A DNA stretch of 64,000 nucleotides. Origin: DATLLJ01 sp965229885 (GTDB taxonomy: Bacteria > Acidobacteriota > Vicinamibacteria > Vicinamibacterales > CAVVIG01). Below, piece after piece: positions 50,582 through 58,510 of the stretch (position 1 is the stretch's first letter; the number at the start of each line of letters is the position of its first letter). The stretch spans positions 1,302,001-1,366,000 of the forward strand of contig CBDDJX010000003.1 of assembly GCA_965229885.1 (NCBI GenBank). Direction: 5' to 3'. Under the pieces are notes generated by a model. The model was given only the letters and a program-made list of their open reading frames with translations, was not told the origin of the DNA and made no database searches. Position numbers and translations under genes: made by a program.

Positions 50582-51301
50582 GTGACCGTCAGTCTCTCGG
50601 CCCTTCAAACGCGCGCCCTCGTTCTCGACATCGAAGGGACGACGACGCCCATCGAGTTCGTGCATGAGATCCTGTTTCCGTTCGCGTGAAACCACCTCGC
50701 CGAATATCTCCAGCGAGAAGGGAAGTCGGCGGCGTGCCGCTCGGCAATGGCGCAGTTGCACGAAGAGCGCACGAAAGAGTCAGGTGTCACGCGGGAGTCT
50801 GGTCCCGCCTACATCCTTGCGTACGTCTACTCGCTGATGGATCGCGACAAGAAATCACCAGGTCTGAAAACGCTGCAGGGTCTCGTCTGGCAGGACGGAT
50901 TCAAGAGCGGCGAGTTGCGCGGGCAGGTCTACCCCGACGTGGCGCCGGCATTGGAGCGATGGCGTGCGCGCGGGCTCGACATCTACATCTACTCGTCGGG
51001 AAGCGTGCTTGCGCAGCAACTGCTGTTCGGATCGACCAACGCGGGTGACCTGACGAGGTTTCTGAAGGGATACTTCGATACGGGAGTCGGCTCCAAGACG
51101 TCGCCAGAGAGTTACCGCATCATTGCCGAGCGCATCCACGTCGCGCCACCTGAGACGCTGTTCATCTCGGATGTCGTTCAGGAGCTCGACGCGGCACGAA
51201 CCAGTGGGATGCACACAGCCCTCCGCATCCGCGGCACGGATGTGCCGTCAGAATCAGATTCCCACCCCGTCATCCGAAGCTTCGAGGCGATTGTGGGATG
51301 A
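50582..51301 (+). pseudogene. mtnC: enolase-phosphatase with a single in-frame TGA
   Basis: GTG 50582 overlaps the mtnD stop. The frame encodes the HAD nucleophile motif LVLDIEGTTTPIEFVHEILF then PFA, and meets TGA 50687-50689, probably a CGA Arg codon mutated by C-to-T. It continues in the same frame for 204 codons with NHLAEYL, the Ser of IYIYSSGS, the Lys/Asp blocks GSKTSPESYR and TLFISDVVQELDAARTSGM, to 51301. Apart from that one stop the 239-codon gene looks intact. MtnC converts diketo-methylthiopentyl phosphate to acireductone. Confidence 0.85.
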
Positions 51302-51343
51302 GCACGGTGAATCACCGCCGAAGCGCGTCCCACGTTATAGTAA

Positions 51344-52611
51344 GTGTTCGTGCCCGCAACCGATCGCGAGGAACAACTCGAGGCCTACGGCGAACTGACC
51401 GTGAAGGTCGCGCTCAATCTGCAGCCTGGTCAGCGGTTGATGATCCTCGGGCCGCTCGCCACCGGTGTGTCGTTCGAGGCGGCGCCGCTCGTCAGGCACA
51501 TCGCAGCCAGTGCGTATCGGGCGGGCGCTCCGCTTGTCGAAGTCCTGTGGGGCGACGAATCGCTGCTGCTCACGCGGTGCGCGCACGCGCAGCGCGTGAG
51601 CTGAGCGATTTTTCGACGTGGGTGCCGAAGGCGTTGACCGAGCACGTCGAGGCAGGCCATGCGGCGCTGTCGATCTACGCGAACGATCCCGATCTGCTGA
51701 AGAACGAGCCGCCGAAGGTCGTCGGCGCGCTTCAGCAGGTGACCGCGCGGGCGATGCAGCCGTTCCGCGAGCTCATTTCCAGGAATGAGACCAACTGGGC
51801 GGTCATCGCCGCGGCCGGTTCCGGCTGGGCGGCCAAAGTCTTTCCCGATCGCCGGCCCGACGAACAGGTGGCGCGCCTGTGGGACGAAATCAATCGCCTG
51901 TGCCGCTTGGACCGCCCCGATCCGGTCGCCGCCTGGCAGCAACACATCAACGATCTCGCCGCACGCGCGGACTCTCTCAATGGGCGGCGCTACGACGCGC
52001 TGCGATATTCGGGCCCTGGCACCGAGCTCACGATCGGCCTGCCCCAGGCCCACGTCTGGGTGAGCGGCCACACGGTCAGCCGCTCCGGGATTCAATTCAC
52101 GGCGAATCTGCCGACTGAAGAAGTGTTCACGATTCCCCACAAGGAGCGCGTCGACGGCGCGGTCCGCTCGACGAAGCCGCTCAGCTATGGAGGCACGTTG
52201 ATCGAGGATTTCAGCCTCCGGTTCAGCGGGGGGCGCGTCGTCGACGTCAAGGCCTCGCGTGGTGAAACGGTGCTGCGCCAACTGGTCGAGACCGATCCAG
52301 GGGCCGGACGGCTGGGAGAAATCGCTCTGGTCCCGCACAGCTCACCGGTGTCGCAGTCGGGACGGTTGTTCTACAACACGCTCTTTGACGAAAACGCGGC
52401 GACGCACGTGGCGCTCGGCGCCGCCTACAAGTTCACGCTGCGGGGAGCTGAATCGATGGACGAAGAGGCGTTTGCCGCAGCCGGAGGCAACAGCAGCGTC
52501 ATCCACGTCGATTTCATGATCGGCTCGGCCGATCTCGATATCGACGGTGTGCGCGGGAACGGTGCGAGCGAACCGCTCATGCGCCGGGGCAAGTGGTCGA
52601 CGGCGGTATAG
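51344..52611 (+). pseudogene. M29-family aminopeptidase, frameshifted
   Basis: The first frame reads REEQLEAYGELTVKVALNLQ then PGQRLMILGPLATGVSFEAA and stops at 51604. The rest is in another frame from about 51580 (ELSDFSTWVPKALTEHVEAG) to 52611. It has the metal-site blocks FTANLPTEEVFTIPHKERVD and LGEIALVPHSSPVSQSG, then FYNTLFDENAATHVALGAAY. These are the thermophilic metallo-aminopeptidase (AmpS/PepT-type M29) signatures. TATAGT at 51336-51341 suggests the true start is GTG 51350, making a leaderless mRNA. Confidence 0.8.
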
Positions 52612-52634
52612 ACACGGGCGCCGGGCTTCAGGCT

Positions 52635-55346
52635 CTAGGCTCCGGGCGTCTTCGAGAGCGATTCGATGACCCGGCGGCTTTCCTCCAGCAGGTCATCGAT
52701 CTTTGCTGGGTTCTTCCCTCCTGCTTCTGCGAAATCGGGCCGGCCGCCGCCCGCGCCGCCGACGATCGGTGCAAGCTCCTTCACGATCTGGCCGGCTTTG
52801 ATGCGGCTCGTCAGATCGGACGTGACCGCGACCACAATCTGCGCTTTCCCATCGTTCGCCGACGCGAGGACGACTACGCCGCTCTTGATCTGCGCCTTGA
52901 GCGAATCGGCGAGGCCGCGCAGCGCGTCCTTGTCGAAGTCCGTTACCTTTCGCCGCGCCAGCTTCACGCCGGCGATGTCCACGGTCCCTTCGATTCCAGG
53001 GCTTCCAAGGCTTCCGGGGCGCCCAGGCTCCCCCGGGTCGTCTGCGCCTGCCGGCCCGACTCGGCCCATTGCCAGCTTCGTTCTTGCCCGCGTGAGCTCA
53101 CGCCCAAGGCGTTTCGTGTCCCTGTGCAGGCGCTCGATGGCCTCAGCCGCCTGTTCGGGATTGACCTTGAGCACGTCGATGATTCGACCGTAGGTCGCGC
53201 GCAGATCCTGCGCCCATTGAACCGCGCCGGCGCCGGTCAGCGCCTCGATGCGGCGCGTGCCGGCCGCTACGCCGCCTTCGGCCACGATGACGAAGAACCC
53301 GATGTCGCCGGTCGCGGCGACGTGCGTTCCGCCGCACAGCTCCATGCTGAACCCGGGGACGCTCACGACGCGGACGCTCTCGCCGTACTTTTCACCGAAG
53401 AGCGCCATGGCGCCGGCGGCGATCGCCTCGGCCGTCGACCGGACGTCGGTCGTCACGGCGGTATTGCGACCGATCTGTTCGTTGACGATGCGCTCGATGC
53501 GATCGAGCTCGTCTCGAGTGACGGCCTGGAAGTGAACGAAGTCAAATCGCAGACGATCGGGCGCCACGAGCGATCCGGCCTGTTTGACGTGGTGGCCCAG
53601 GACCTCGCGCAGCGCGGCATGCAGCAGGTGCGTCGCGGTGTGGTTGCGGCGCGTCGCGTTGCGCACCGCGGCGTCGACCTCGGCGGTCGCCAGATCGCGG
53701 ATCCGGAGCGTTCCTGATTCGACACGCACGCGATGCGCACGGGGCATTCCCGGCCGAATGCGGACCAGCCCGTCGACGATAGCCGACGCGTCGCCGGCTT
53801 CGCCGAAAATCCAGCCGGAATCGGACACCTGGCCGCCGGCTTCGAGATAAAACGGCGTTCGGGCAAGAGCAACGTAGCCGGCCTGACCGGCCGTGAGACC
53901 GGCGGTCGGTTGGCGCTGATCGTCGAACAGAGCGAGCACAGGCACGCCGGTCACGCGCCCGGTCGTGTAGCCCTCGAATTGGTCGCCGGCCATCTTCAAC
54001 TCGTCGGCTAACATCCCGGTGGTGATGGGAAGTTCGTCGCCTTTCTTCCCGTCTCCAAACGTGCCGCCCGCGCGCCCCTTGTCGCGCTGCACCTTCATGG
54101 CGCGCTCGTATCCCTCGGCATCGACCGTCGCGCCCTGGGTGGCGGCGGTGTCCTCGATGAATTCGAACGGCACGCCAAACGTGTCGTAAAGGCGGAAGGC
54201 GACATCGCCCGACAGCACTTTTCTTTTCGTGCCCACGACTTTGGCGAGCTCGGCTTCGAGGCGAGGAAGTCCCTCGGTCAGGACCGCTTCGAACCGGTGC
54301 TCTTCGGCGAGAATCGTCTTCTCGATCATCGCGCGGTTCGTCCGGACTTCCGGATACGCGTCGCCCATTTCGCGCGCGAGCACGTCCACGAGCCGGTGCA
54401 TGAACGGCTCGACGAGGCCGAGATGCTTGCCGTGGCGCATCGCCCGCCGCATGATCTTGCGCAGCACGTAGCCGCGGAATTCGTTTGACGGAATCACACC
54501 GTCGGCGATGAGAAAGGTGGTGGCCCGGATGTGGTCGGCGACCACCCGCATCGAGACATCGTGCTCGTCGCGTTGACCATAGCGGACTCCGGCCAGCTGC
54601 CCGATACGCGCCAGGATCGGCATGAAAAGGTCGGTATCGTAGTTTGAGGCCTTCTGCTGCAGCACCGCTGTGACGCGCTCGAGACCCATGCCGGTGTCGA
54701 TCGACGGCGCGGGCAGCGGCGTCAGCTTCCCGCCGGCGCTGCGCTCGAACTCCATGAACACGTTGTTCCAGATTTCAATCTCGGGATCGCTGCCGCTGCC
54801 GCGGACGCAATAGATTTCCGAGCAGCGGCCGCACGGCCCTGTGTCCCCCATCTGCCAGAAGTTGTCGTCGGCGCCGAGCTCCAGGATGCGGTCGGCCGGT
54901 ACGAGCTGACGCCAGAGGTCGTACGCCTCCGCGTCGCGCGGAATGCCATTCTCGCCCTTGAAGATCGAGACGACGAGGCGGTCCGGCGGCATCTTCCAGA
55001 CTTCGGTCAGCATCGACCACGCCAGGGCGATCGCGTCCTTCTTGAAGTAGTCGCCGAAGGAAAAATTCCCGAGCATCTCGAAGAACGTGTGATGGCGGAG
55101 CGACGGCCCCACGTTGTCGAGGTCGTTGTGCTTGCCGCTGACCCGCATGCATTTCTGCGACGATGCGGCGCGCGTGTACGCGCGCTTCTCGCGGCCGAGA
55201 AACACATCCTTGAACTGGTTCATCCCGGCGTTCGTGAAGAGCAGCGTCGGATCGTCGTGTGGCACGAGCGGCGAGCTGGGGACGGTGCGGTGGCCGTTCT
55301 GCTCGAAGTGCTTCAGGAACGTCCCGCGGATCTCGTTCGATGTCAT
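52635..55346 (-). CDS. alaS: alanyl-tRNA synthetase
   Basis: A 903-aa class II synthetase charging tRNA-Ala. The N-terminus is TSNEIRGTFLKHFEQNGH with the motif-2 region SSQKCMRVSGKHNDLDNVG and FFEMLGNFSFGDYFKKDAI. The editing domain has NHTATHLLHAAL and the CGGTHVAATGDIGFF zinc block. The C-terminal DHHA1 domain ends GGGRPDFAEAGGKNP. A short collagen-like linker (DDPGEPGRPGSLGSPG) lies before the C-Ala domain and is encoded by a degenerate repeat. The last codons also run into repeat DNA. Start ATG 55346 matches the family; ATG 55355 is possible. Confidence 0.95.
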   Translation of the reverse strand: MTSNEIRGTFLKHFEQNGHRTVPSSPLVPHDDPTLLFTNAGMNQFKDVFLGREKRAYTRAASSQKCMRVSGKHNDLDNVGPSLRHHTFFEMLGNFSFGDYFKKDAIALAWSMLTEVWKMPPDRLVVSIFKGENGIPRDAEAYDLWRQLVPADRILELGADDNFWQMGDTGPCGRCSEIYCVRGSGSDPEIEIWNNVFMEFERSAGGKLTPLPAPSIDTGMGLERVTAVLQQKASNYDTDLFMPILARIGQLAGVRYGQRDEHDVSMRVVADHIRATTFLIADGVIPSNEFRGYVLRKIMRRAMRHGKHLGLVEPFMHRLVDVLAREMGDAYPEVRTNRAMIEKTILAEEHRFEAVLTEGLPRLEAELAKVVGTKRKVLSGDVAFRLYDTFGVPFEFIEDTAATQGATVDAEGYERAMKVQRDKGRAGGTFGDGKKGDELPITTGMLADELKMAGDQFEGYTTGRVTGVPVLALFDDQRQPTAGLTAGQAGYVALARTPFYLEAGGQVSDSGWIFGEAGDASAIVDGLVRIRPGMPRAHRVRVESGTLRIRDLATAEVDAAVRNATRRNHTATHLLHAALREVLGHHVKQAGSLVAPDRLRFDFVHFQAVTRDELDRIERIVNEQIGRNTAVTTDVRSTAEAIAAGAMALFGEKYGESVRVVSVPGFSMELCGGTHVAATGDIGFFVIVAEGGVAAGTRRIEALTGAGAVQWAQDLRATYGRIIDVLKVNPEQAAEAIERLHRDTKRLGRELTRARTKLAMGRVGPAGADDPGEPGRPGSLGSPGIEGTVDIAGVKLARRKVTDFDKDALRGLADSLKAQIKSGVVVLASANDGKAQIVVAVTSDLTSRIKAGQIVKELAPIVGGAGGGRPDFAEAGGKNPAKIDDLLEESRRVIESLSKTPGA

Positions 55347-55389
55347 CCGCCTCATTGAACCACGAAGCACGCGGAGACCACAAAAACAG

Positions 55390-55626
55390 CGTATTGGTCC
55401 GGCGTCCGGCAAGCCGATGGCTGCGGTTCTCGGCGAGTTCATGGATTGGCAGGATCGCCTCGACGAACGTCTTCGTCTGGCTGATGGGCGCGATCTGCGG
55501 CGGGCGCGGGCCCGATCGCCGGCGCTCCCGCTGTTCGTCTGGAGCCTCGGCTCCCTCTTCGCCATCACGCTGGCCCACGAGCGGCGCCACCTCTGGCAGG
55601 CGCGGCAGATCAGGAATAGGTTCTAG
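55390..55626 (+). pseudogene. DinB-family C-terminal fragment
   Basis: The plus frame reads MAAVLGEFMDWQDRLDERLR, then PLFVWSLGSLFAITLAHERR and HLWQARQIRNRF. The AHERRHLWQA ending is the typical last helix of DinB/DUF664-like metal enzymes. The N-terminal two-thirds and a credible start are missing. It is squeezed between the divergent alaS start and repeat DNA. Confidence 0.45.
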
Positions 55627-55668
55627 GCTCCAGGCTCCAGGCTCCAGGCTTCGGGCTCTAGGGCTTAG
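55618..55668. repeat. degenerate tandem repeat (aggctcc units)
   Basis: Runs of aggctccaggctccaggctc followed by aggcttcgggctctagggct occupy the gap between the DinB fragment and the recX stop. The units are 7-8 bp and imperfect. The recX terminal codons lie within it. Confidence 0.6.
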
Positions 55669-56170
55669 ACGGCCGGTGTTTCCTGAGCGCCGCCATCACG
55701 CGGTCCGGCTCGAAGCCCTGGCCGACGAGATACCGGAACAGCCGTCGGAATTCGGTCTCGCCCGCAACGCGGTCGCGGCCGCGCAAACGCCTGGCGAGCG
55801 CGGCTTCGAGCAGTGCGGCATCATCTATCGCGTCGAAGACCTCGTCGATGGCGTGCCGTGCGGCGGCAGGCGCGATGCCCGCCTGTTCAATCCGCCGCCT
55901 GACGCGCAGCTTGCCGCGGCCGTGCACGGCGGTTTCGGTATGCGCAATCGCCTCGACCACCCGCGCATCGTCGATCGCCCGTTCAGCCCGCAGACGTTCG
56001 ACAGCCGCGTCCACGGCGTCCGGCTCGTGCCCCCTGCGCGCGAGGCGCTGCCGGATCTGGGCTTCGGAGAGCTCGCGACGTCCCAGCATTCGGAGACCGT
56101 CCACGTATGCCGTCGCCTTAGGCCTAAGGCCGTGGGCTCTGGGCGTCAGGCTTCGGGGTCTCGGCGACAT
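55658..56170 (-). CDS. recX: RecX-family regulator of RecA
   Basis: A 170-aa all-helical protein. The RecX repeat LRMLGRRELSEAQIRQRLAR and GHEPDAVDAAVERLRAERAI are followed by DDARVVEAIA and the second and third three-helix repeats (GRGKLRVRRRIEQAGI, RLFRYLVGQGFEPDRVMAAL). RecX limits RecA filament growth. Start at MSPRPRSL (56170) is chosen; 14 further residues upstream are repeat-derived. The N-terminal SPRPRSLTPRAHGLRPKA also reads as repeat sequence. Confidence 0.8.
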   Translation of the reverse strand: MSPRPRSLTPRAHGLRPKATAYVDGLRMLGRRELSEAQIRQRLARRGHEPDAVDAAVERLRAERAIDDARVVEAIAHTETAVHGRGKLRVRRRIEQAGIAPAAARHAIDEVFDAIDDAALLEAALARRLRGRDRVAGETEFRRLFRYLVGQGFEPDRVMAALRKHRPSKP

Positions 56171-56245
56171 GGGATCTTGGCTGTGGGCTCTGGGCCTGTC
56201 TCTTGCACTCACGCACGCGATGCGAATGAGGCCTGAAGCCCAGGG
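56112..56245. repeat. degenerate repeat upstream of recX
   Basis: Words such as gtgggctctgggc, gcgtcaggcttcgggg and tgtgggctctgggcctg recur between the recX start region and the pilT stop. They belong to the same low-complexity class as 55618-55668 and 57388-57443. Confidence 0.5.
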
Positions 56246-56246
56246 T

Positions 56247-56963
56247 CTACGATCCGAAACGGGTGACCTGTGGTACGCCCACCGTGGTTCTGGCCATGCG
56301 ATCGCGGCTCATGTCGCTCGTGGTCGAGATGCCCTGGACTCTCAACTTGAATTCGTCGACGTTCGACGCCCAGCGCAGCGCCTCCTCGTACGACACCAGG
56401 CCCTGCGAGAAGAGGCCGAAGATCGACTGATCGAAGGATTGCATCCCGTACTGCGACGTGCCCGCGGCAATGGCGCCATGGATGAGATGGGTCTTTTCTT
56501 TGTCGACGATGCAGTCGCGGATGAACGGCGTGGTGATCATGACTTCGACCGCCGGCGCGCGGCCTTTGCCGTCCTTCCGCGGCATGAGGTGCTGCGAGAT
56601 GACGGCCTTGAGCACGCTGGCGATCTGCAGGCGGACCTGCTTTTGCTGATGCGGCGCGAACACGGCGACGATGCGGCTGATCGTTTCGGTGGCGTCGACC
56701 GTGTGCAGCGTGGAGAACACAAAATGGCCGGTTTCGGCGGCGAGGAGGCCCGTCTCGATCGTTTCGAAGTCGCGCATTTCACCGACGAGAATCACGTCGG
56801 GAACCTGCCGCAGCGCGCTGCGCAGGGCATGGGCGAACGACTTGGTATCAACCGAAACCTCACGTTGGTTGATGATCGATTTCGCGTCGCGGTGAAGGAA
56901 CTCGATCGGATCCTCGACCGTCATCACGTGCGCCTCGCGCGTGTTGTTGACGTGGTCGATCAT
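56247..56963 (-). CDS. pilT: twitching-motility ATPase PilT, C-terminal part (frameshifted)
   Basis: A 238-aa frame. It has the Asp box (HVMTVEDPIEFLH), Walker B (LRQVPDVILVGEMRDFETIE), the His box (GHFVFSTLHTVDATETISRI) and the C-terminal retraction motif AIAAGTSQYGMQSFDQSIFG. It lacks the Walker A Lys, encoded in the adjoining frame. Its ATG 56963 overlaps the TGA of the N-terminal frame (ATGA). Adding one base at about 56966-56969 (gcgcc to gcggcc) rejoins the frames as TTLAAMIDHVNN. PilT powers type IV pilus retraction. Confidence 0.85.
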   Translation of the reverse strand: MIDHVNNTREAHVMTVEDPIEFLHRDAKSIINQREVSVDTKSFAHALRSALRQVPDVILVGEMRDFETIETGLLAAETGHFVFSTLHTVDATETISRIVAVFAPHQQKQVRLQIASVLKAVISQHLMPRKDGKGRAPAVEVMITTPFIRDCIVDKEKTHLIHGAIAAGTSQYGMQSFDQSIFGLFSQGLVSYEEALRWASNVDEFKLRVQGISTTSDMSRDRMARTTVGVPQVTRFGS

Positions 56964-57391
56964 GGCGCCAGCGTCGTGCTCTTGCCGCTGCCTGTGGTGC
57001 CCGTCACCAGCACGAGTCCGCGCTCTTGCTCGGCGATGGTCTTGAGCACCTTCGGCAGGCCCAGCTCGTCGACCGTGCGGATCTGCATCGGGATCACACG
57101 CAGCACCAAGCCGACAGTGCCGCGCTGCTGAAACACGTTGCAGCGGAAGCGGCCAAGCCCGGGGACGCTGTAGGCCAGGTCGACTTCCTGCGAGTCCTTG
57201 AACCGTTCGCGCTGCTGCGTCGACATGATCGACATGCTCATCGCGACAACGTCTTCGTGGTCGAGCCTCTTGTCCTCGGACACCGGCATCAGCAGGCCGC
57301 CCCGCCGCATCATCGGGTAACAGCCGACTTTCAGGTGGAGGTCGGACGCGCCCTGTTCGACGGCGATCTTCAGCAGGTCGTTGACATGCAT
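56960..57391 (-). CDS. pilT: twitching-motility ATPase PilT, N-terminal part ending after Walker A
   Basis: A 143-aa frame. It has the PilT N-terminal domain (NDLLKIAVEQGASDLHLKVG, SMSIMSTQQRERF, DLAYSVPGLGRFRCNVFQQR) and Walker A GTTGSGKSTT, then LAP and a stop caused by a 1-nt loss. The break is five residues after the P-loop. Together with 56247-56963 it forms an otherwise normal PilT of about 380 aa. Confidence 0.85.
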   Translation of the reverse strand: MHVNDLLKIAVEQGASDLHLKVGCYPMMRRGGLLMPVSEDKRLDHEDVVAMSMSIMSTQQRERFKDSQEVDLAYSVPGLGRFRCNVFQQRGTVGLVLRVIPMQIRTVDELGLPKVLKTIAEQERGLVLVTGTTGSGKSTTLAP

Positions 57392-57443
57392 AGGACAGGC
57401 TCTGGACTGTGGGCTTCAGGCTCTGGCCAAAGCCTAAAGCCTC
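57388..57443. repeat. degenerate repeat between ilvE and pilT
   Basis: ggctctggactgtgggcttc, aggctctggcc and aagcctaaagcctc fill the 52-bp gap between the ilvE stop and the pilT ATG. It is the same class of repeat as around recX. Confidence 0.5.
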
Positions 57444-58430
57444 TTATCGGCTCTTAGCGCCCGCGGCTTTGAGGGGAGGCGTCCGGAGGGTGGCCTCCTC
57501 GGGATAGACGTATGTCAGCCAGTCGTGCGCGTCGGGCACCTGGCCGTTGACCACGTCGAAGAAGGCGCGCTGCAGCGCTTCGGTCACCGGACCGCGGTGT
57601 CCGTTGCCCACCTTGATCTTGTCGACCGACCTGACCGGCGTCACCTCGGCGGCCGTGCCGACGAAGAACACCTCGTCGGCAAGGTACAGCGCCTCGCGCG
57701 GGATGACGGATTCCGTCACGGCATAGTCGAGGCCGCGCGCGAGCGTGATGACGGAGTCGCGCGTGATGCCGCCAAGGATCGACGATCCGAGCGGCGGTGT
57801 ATGGATCGTGTTGTCGCGCACGATGAAGATATTCTGGCCGCTGCCTTCGCTGACGTGACCCGCCACGTCGAGCACGATGCCTTCGGCGTAGCCGTCGGCG
57901 AGCGCCTCCATCTTGACGAGCGCGGAGTTCGCGTAGTTGGCCGTGCTCTTGGCCATCGCGGGGAGCGTATTCGGCGCCATGCGGGTCCACGAGCTGACCT
58001 TCACGTCCACGCCCTGCTCGAGCGCTTCGGGGCCCAGATAGGCGCCCCATTCCCACACCATGATGGCCGCGTCGAGCGGATTCCCTTCCGGATTGACGCC
58101 GAGCGACCCGTACCCGCGGTAGAGCAGCGGGCGGATGTAGCACGCCTTCATCGTGTTGGCGCGGATCGTGTCGAGAGCCGCATCCATCCAGCCCGTCAGA
58201 TCCAGGGGGTACTCCATTCGGTAGATTTTGGCGGAGTGCTGCAGCCGGCGCATGTGCGCGTCGAGACGGAAGCAGGCCGACCCCTTCGGCGTCTCGTAGC
58301 ACCGTGCGCCCTCGAAGACGCCACTGCCATAGTGGATGACGTGCGAGGCGATGTGAATCGTCGCGTCCTTCCACTCCACGAGCTTGCCGTTCATCCAGAT
58401 CTTGCCGGTCCCAGGGAAAGCAGCCATCAT
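57444..58430 (-). CDS. ilvE: branched-chain-amino-acid aminotransferase
   Basis: A 328-aa class IV PLP aminotransferase, which interconverts Leu/Ile/Val and their 2-oxo acids. The N-terminal GKIWMNGKLVEWKDATIHIA and HYGSGVFEGARCYET are group I BCAT features. The PLP Lys is in AMAKSTANYANSALVK. EGIVLDVAGHVSEGSGQNIF and the phosphate-binding GGITRDSVITLA follow. AAGGAG lies 3 nt before ATG 58430 and 6 nt before ATG 58427, and either may be used. Length is normal. Confidence 0.93.
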   Translation of the reverse strand: MMAAFPGTGKIWMNGKLVEWKDATIHIASHVIHYGSGVFEGARCYETPKGSACFRLDAHMRRLQHSAKIYRMEYPLDLTGWMDAALDTIRANTMKACYIRPLLYRGYGSLGVNPEGNPLDAAIMVWEWGAYLGPEALEQGVDVKVSSWTRMAPNTLPAMAKSTANYANSALVKMEALADGYAEGIVLDVAGHVSEGSGQNIFIVRDNTIHTPPLGSSILGGITRDSVITLARGLDYAVTESVIPREALYLADEVFFVGTAAEVTPVRSVDKIKVGNGHRGPVTEALQRAFFDVVNGQVPDAHDWLTYVYPEEATLRTPPLKAAGAKSR

Positions 58431-58510
58431 CCGCTCCTTGCAAGAATTCTAGCGCATTTGCCCCAAGGAGCCAGGTGAACGTGCTGTCTTGTGAAGCGTC
58501 GTGATCGACG

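Larger units (their letters stand above)
48716..50585 (+). pseudogene. mtnD: acireductone dioxygenase split by an IS5-type element
   Basis: ATG 48716 with AAGGGA upstream encodes ALARIPERH, then the IS begins. After the IS the same gene resumes as TIDDQEAVSNFLAAHGIAYE and runs to 50585 with the cupin metal motif (EHWHDEDEVRFIVEG) and HHWFDLC. The CTAG target itself puts a TAG in frame after ERH, so the gene carried a stop even without the IS. MtnD oxidises acireductone in the methionine-salvage pathway. The end overlaps the mtnC GTG (GTGA). Confidence 0.85.

Noticed and set aside
19558..50689. Possible stop-codon reassignment (TAG for Tyr/Gln, TGA) because several genes contain single in-frame stops
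   Set aside because: The stops are TAG, TAA and TGA at positions expecting Tyr, Gln and Arg, and occur only in genes with other lesions or in insertion sequences. Essential genes here (leuS, alaS, holA, rpsT) use all stops normally and have none in frame.
50687..50689. Selenocysteine at the mtnC TGA
   Set aside because: The residue expected there is not Cys, no conserved Sec position exists in the family, and no hairpin of the right kind is seen just downstream.
55618..57443. CRISPR array or satellite in the repeat-rich gaps around recX and pilT
   Set aside because: Units are 7-8 bp, imperfect and contiguous, with no constant repeat/unique spacer alternation and no cas genes.
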